8,107 nt of DNA from Deltaproteobacteria bacterium (GTDB lineage: Bacteria > Desulfobacterota > Desulfobulbia > Desulfobulbales > BM004): assembly GCA_020346205.1 (NCBI GenBank), contig CP070776.1:1130423-1138529 (forward strand), read 5' to 3'. The position numbers and the translations under genes are program-made. This document shows positions 5,439-8,107 of this stretch, piece after piece (within the stretch, counting starts at the first letter, position 1; each line of letters starts with the position of its first letter). The notes under the pieces are model-generated. The model did not search any database. It was not told the origin of the DNA and saw only the letters and a list, made by a program, of their open reading frames with translations.

Positions 5439-6227
5439 TCATTTACGGCCACATACATTAAGAAAAACCTTCTCTATATTGAAATCATTAAACTTTTCCA
5501 GAACAGCTAGCCTTGTCTCACTCTTGGCAAAACGCTCTATATCCTTCTCCTGAAGCTCTATAATGGCTGAATCCTCAGCAATTCTTACTCGGCAGCCCCA
5601 AAAATCATGGGACTGGAGAAAATTTTCGCAATTCCTTATGAGCTCAAGTTTTTCTTCACTGATTTGCTGACCGGTAGCAACCCGGGTTGCAAGGCACGAT
5701 GAAGAATGCTTATCCCAGTTCGGCAGGTTCAGACTTTTACTAAGCTGGCGGATCTCGTTTTTTGACAGCTCGACATCTGCCAGGGGTGTTTTTATATTCA
5801 GTTCACCAAGCGCCTTAAGGCCGGGTCGGTAATCACTCAAATCATCCAGGTTGGTTCCATCCATCAGTATACTAAATTGATGTTCATCCAGTTTTTCCAG
5901 AAAAGTCTGGTAGATTTTCTTTTTACAGAGGTAGCATCTTTCCTGAGGATTTTCTGTAAATTCAGGCCAGACAAGGGGATTGAGTTTAACTGTGAGCAGG
6001 CGGCTGCCCACAAGACCTATAACTTCCTGGGCAAATTTAGCTTCACCCGGTGGCAATAAGGGTGTATCGGCAAAAACTGCCATAGTATTTTCATGGCCCA
6101 GTACATCATGGGTGATTTTCAACAGCAAGGTACTGTCAACACCACCGGAACAGGCAACGGCCGCACGCTTTTGCCGACCTATTATTGCTTCAAGTTCCTT
6201 TTTTTTATCCGCAAGGGCAACAGACAA
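5439..6227 (-). CDS. larE: LarE-type ATP-dependent sacrificial sulfur transferase (PP-loop)
   Basis: A 262-residue protein of usual LarE length. LarE adenylates the nickel-pincer cofactor precursor and transfers sulfur to it; the known pathway also needs LarB and LarC. The PP-loop is SGGVDS (27-32). Family segments are ERCYLCKKKIY (96-106), DGTNLDDLSDYRPG (123-136), TPLADVELSKNEIR (147-160) and WDKHSSSCLATR (171-182). Cys178 aligns with the sulfur-donating Cys176 of Lactobacillus plantarum LarE. The extra Cys98-x2-Cys101 suggests the subgroup reported to use an iron-sulfur cluster rather than sacrificing a cysteine; that is inference. The start is TTG, supported by AGAAGG seven bases upstream. 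It begins 29 bp after the COG1900 gene and is surely in its operon. No larB or larC is in view, so its true substrate may differ. Confidence 0.88.
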   Translation of the reverse strand: MSVALADKKKELEAIIGRQKRAAVACSGGVDSTLLLKITHDVLGHENTMAVFADTPLLPPGEAKFAQEVIGLVGSRLLTVKLNPLVWPEFTENPQERCYLCKKKIYQTFLEKLDEHQFSILMDGTNLDDLSDYRPGLKALGELNIKTPLADVELSKNEIRQLSKSLNLPNWDKHSSSCLATRVATGQQISEEKLELIRNCENFLQSHDFWGCRVRIAEDSAIIELQEKDIERFAKSETRLAVLEKFNDFNIEKVFLNVCGRK

Positions 6228-6234
6228 TTGTGTA

Positions 6235-6240
6235 CCTTCT
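6235..6240 (-). promoter_or_regulatory. Ribosome binding site fixing the TTG start of larE
   Basis: AGAAGG on the minus strand, seven bases before the TTG at 6225-6227, supports this rare start codon. The site lies in the 29-bp gap after the upstream gene. Confidence 0.6.
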
Positions 6241-6256
6241 AAATTAATGTATATCT

Positions 6257-7447
6257 TTACTCAGTATTTTTTTTCTTATCAGCGGTGGGAAACATATGCA
6301 GCGGCTCATTCACCGTGAACTTGTTGTCCAGTATCCATTTCTTAAGCGTTTCGGCTATCTCCCTGGCCTTGATATAACTTGACAGGGGTGCTGTCTGTAC
6401 AGGCTTTCCGTTCACCTCTATTTCACCGCTCATCAACTGGCCGTAACTTACTTCCCCATAATTCCTGGCAACCCTGTTCGGGTAATCATAAGCATAATCC
6501 ACAACCTGGGTGAAAAGCTCGTTATTTGATACCCCGGTATAAGCTGCCATCTCAGCATTTAATATAGGTATGGGGACACCCAGCCCAACTGCCAGTGTGG
6601 TTCCGTATCCCAGCATACTGATGCCTTTCAGCCATTTCGAAGACATCTGCTTCATATCTCCCTGCACCATCAGCGTACCTGCAGGTCGCATGGGCGCCCC
6701 TCCATCTGTCCGCTTGACATTGGGATTATGCTGGGTACCATGCCAGGTCACGAAACCGACACCGCCGCCAAGAAATATTTTTGTACCCAGTCCAATGGTT
6801 TTATATAAAGGATCATTCAGCAAAGGCGACAACTCTCCTGCACTGCAGTAATTGGCATTCTTGGCATTGGGTTTCAAAGTTCCCATGTAGGTATAAATAG
6901 TTTTATCGGACAGATTTAGAGCACAGTTATAGTTCTGGTAGGCATTCCTTGGATTGGTCAGCAGGGCAAAGGGAAGTTCTTCCAAGGTTATCTCCTTGGA
7001 TATTTTCTTGGCCGGATAGCAGTCAGTACCATATGCTATAGCTTCAAGAGCTACCTTCCTGCCGGCAACCAGGTCCTCGATAACATGTCCGCCGCCGTAA
7101 CGAAACTCTCCGGGAAATACCTTGTTAAGCGGATCATCCTCGGTTGGTTCGGTGGCTCCCAGGTAAATATCAACAGCAGCAAGTCCTGCATATGCAGGTA
7201 CGGTATTGAGCAGCACTTTTGAGGCTTTCAGGGTTGGTGTTGTGTGCCCGAAATTAATGAAAGCGCCTGAAGAGCACATGGGAGAAAAGGTCCCGGTAGT
7301 AACCACATCTACCCTGCTCGCAGCCTTTTCAGGGCCTTCCTTGCTTACGATATCTACCATCTCCTCAGCTGTCACTACTACTGCCTCGCCAGCTTTTATC
7401 CTGGCGTTAATTTCCTCATAAGTCTTGCTGACCTTCTGTTTGCTCAT
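6257..7447 (-). CDS. Homocysteine biosynthesis protein, COG1900/DUF39 (L-aspartate semialdehyde sulfurtransferase family)
   Basis: A 396-residue protein. In methanogens this family (MA1821 of Methanosarcina) helps convert aspartate semialdehyde and a sulfur source directly to homocysteine, usually with a NIL-domain ferredoxin protein; sulfate-reducing bacteria carry it too. Typical segments are VVTTGTFSPMCSSGAFINFGH (48-68), GGGHVIEDLVAG (118-129), YGTDCYP (139-145), the Gly-rich IFLGGGVGFVTWHGTQHNP (224-242) and GAPMRPAGTLMVQGDMKQMS (250-269). Cys58 and Cys143 are the likely catalytic cysteines by analogy with the two studied in MA1821. The archaeal form has C-terminal CBS domains; this one is short and lacks them. 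GAGGA precedes the ATG. The larE-type gene follows by 29 bp, and the NIL-ferredoxin partner is absent from the window. The call is strong for family and moderate for the exact reaction. Confidence 0.92.
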   Translation of the reverse strand: MSKQKVSKTYEEINARIKAGEAVVVTAEEMVDIVSKEGPEKAASRVDVVTTGTFSPMCSSGAFINFGHTTPTLKASKVLLNTVPAYAGLAAVDIYLGATEPTEDDPLNKVFPGEFRYGGGHVIEDLVAGRKVALEAIAYGTDCYPAKKISKEITLEELPFALLTNPRNAYQNYNCALNLSDKTIYTYMGTLKPNAKNANYCSAGELSPLLNDPLYKTIGLGTKIFLGGGVGFVTWHGTQHNPNVKRTDGGAPMRPAGTLMVQGDMKQMSSKWLKGISMLGYGTTLAVGLGVPIPILNAEMAAYTGVSNNELFTQVVDYAYDYPNRVARNYGEVSYGQLMSGEIEVNGKPVQTAPLSSYIKAREIAETLKKWILDNKFTVNEPLHMFPTADKKKNTE

Positions 7448-7568
7448 AAAAAATCCTCAATTATTATATATTAAATTATTGTCATCAAAAGTGGCGCAAT
7501 TGTAGCAGTAACCGAGCTGGCAAGGCAACCTTTTTACTGCCATAGTTCCTTTTTTCTTTTCTTCTGGT

Positions 7569-7590
7569 ATGAGATGCTTTAAGTTCTCAT
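7569..7590. repeat. Small inverted repeat upstream of pheA
   Basis: ATGAGA (7569-7574) and TCTCAT (7585-7590) form a 6-bp inverted repeat around 10 bases, in the 192-bp gap between the divergent COG1900 gene and pheA. It could be an operator or a leader hairpin, but the length is short enough to be chance. No Phe-rich leader peptide is visible, so an E. coli-style attenuator is not supported. Confidence 0.25.
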
Positions 7591-7639
7591 GTTTTCAGAG
7601 ATTAAATATGATGCAACATACAAAGGAAGCAGGTCAGAG

Positions 7640-8107
7640 ATGAAAAGTGCAAAAAAAGCTGATAACAAAGCTGAACTTGATAAAATCAGAAAAAAGATAG
7701 ATGCAATTGACAATAAGTTTCTTGAACTCCTGAAACAGAGGGTCAAGCATGCCCAGGATATTGGCCGCATCAAGTCAAAGGACAAGCGGGCCAAGTATGA
7801 TCCCTTGCGGGAGAGGCAGATATACGCCCGCCTGCTGGAAAACAACCAGGACGAGTTCCCTGAGCAGGCCCTACGTTCCATCTTTCACGAGATTATAACA
7901 ACCTGCCGCCTGTCCCAGAAAAGGCCTGTAGTTTCCTTCCTCGGCCCGGAAGCGACCTACACGCATCTGGCAGGAGTTAAATACTTCGGGCATTCTGCTG
8001 ACTACGAACCCATTGAATCCATAGAGGATATCTTCTCTGAGGTTGAACGGGGCCGTACTTCCTTCGGCGTTGTGCCTGTGGAAAACTCCATTGAAGGAGC
8101 TGTATTC
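7640..8107 (+). CDS. pheA: P-protein: chorismate mutase / prephenate dehydratase (3' end beyond window)
   Basis: 156 codons are visible; P-proteins are about 360 residues, so over half is missing. The enzyme converts chorismate to prephenate and then to phenylpyruvate, in phenylalanine synthesis. Residues about 11-90 are the AroQ chorismate mutase domain: LDKIRKKIDAIDNKFLELLKQRVKHAQDIGRIK, then PLRERQIYARLL and FHEIITTCRLSQ. The Arg, Lys and Arg-Glu active-site pattern of the E. coli enzyme is recognisable; the Ser84 equivalent is Cys, which I believe is common. The dehydratase domain opens at VVSFLGPEATYTHLA and reaches VPVENSIEGAVF at the edge. I chose ATG 7640 because AGG lies 6 bases upstream and the mutase helix follows. 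An in-frame ATG at 7589 would add 17 residues but lacks a ribosome site. Confidence 0.95.
   Translation, partial: MKSAKKADNKAELDKIRKKIDAIDNKFLELLKQRVKHAQDIGRIKSKDKRAKYDPLRERQIYARLLENNQDEFPEQALRSIFHEIITTCRLSQKRPVVSFLGPEATYTHLAGVKYFGHSADYEPIESIEDIFSEVERGRTSFGVVPVENSIEGAVF

Noticed and set aside
7463..7490. TATAAT (7463-7468, minus strand) with TTTTGA 16 bases upstream, as promoter of the COG1900 gene
   Set aside because: Transcription would start inside the ribosome site at 7454-7458, leaving almost no leader; the TATAAT probably reflects AT-richness.
7579..7881. 100-codon open frame on the - strand opposite pheA
   Set aside because: Shadow of the chorismate mutase domain, which is clearly read on the + strand.

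Overview
The window looks like chromosomal housekeeping DNA from a Gram-negative, probably anaerobic bacterium. The best guess is Desulfobacterota (former Deltaproteobacteria). The reasons are a COG1900/DUF39 homocysteine-biosynthesis protein typical of sulfate reducers and methanogens, a LarE-type sulfur transferase, a fused chorismate mutase/prephenate dehydratase and a KdnA-like aminotransferase of lipopolysaccharide sugar type. This placement comes from gene content alone and is tentative. No transposase, integrase gene or CRISPR array is visible.

Layout. Positions 1-2905 hold a leftward run of four genes: a membrane-anchored TPR protein (YfgM-like), panC, panD and the start of a DegT-family, KdnA-like aminotransferase that runs off the left edge. 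The gaps are 14, 15 and 66 bp, so one operon is likely. PanD makes the beta-alanine that PanC joins to pantoate. A 326-bp divergent intergenic region (2906-3231) separates this run from xseA (3232-4623, +), the large subunit of exonuclease VII, with all four known catalytic residues present. Facing xseA are a tRNA-Pro(CGG) gene (4751-4827, -) and an HU-family gene (4937-5209, -) with a textbook terminator between them. Further right, a leftward pair encodes the COG1900 homocysteine-biosynthesis protein (6257-7447) and a LarE-type PP-loop sulfur transferase (5439-6227, TTG start). The window ends inside a rightward pheA (7640 onward).

The most unusual feature lies between xseA and the tRNA. 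The last 21 bp of the tRNA-Pro locus (T-loop end through CCA plus 2 bp) are repeated exactly, in the same orientation, 167 bp away inside the 3' end of xseA, where they form seven in-frame codons. The short interval is rich in inverted repeats. This resembles the two att sites left by an element that integrated at the tRNA 3' end and was later almost wholly lost. Second in interest is the COG1900-LarE pair: two sulfur-transfer enzymes in one apparent operon, without larB/larC or the NIL-ferredoxin partner nearby.
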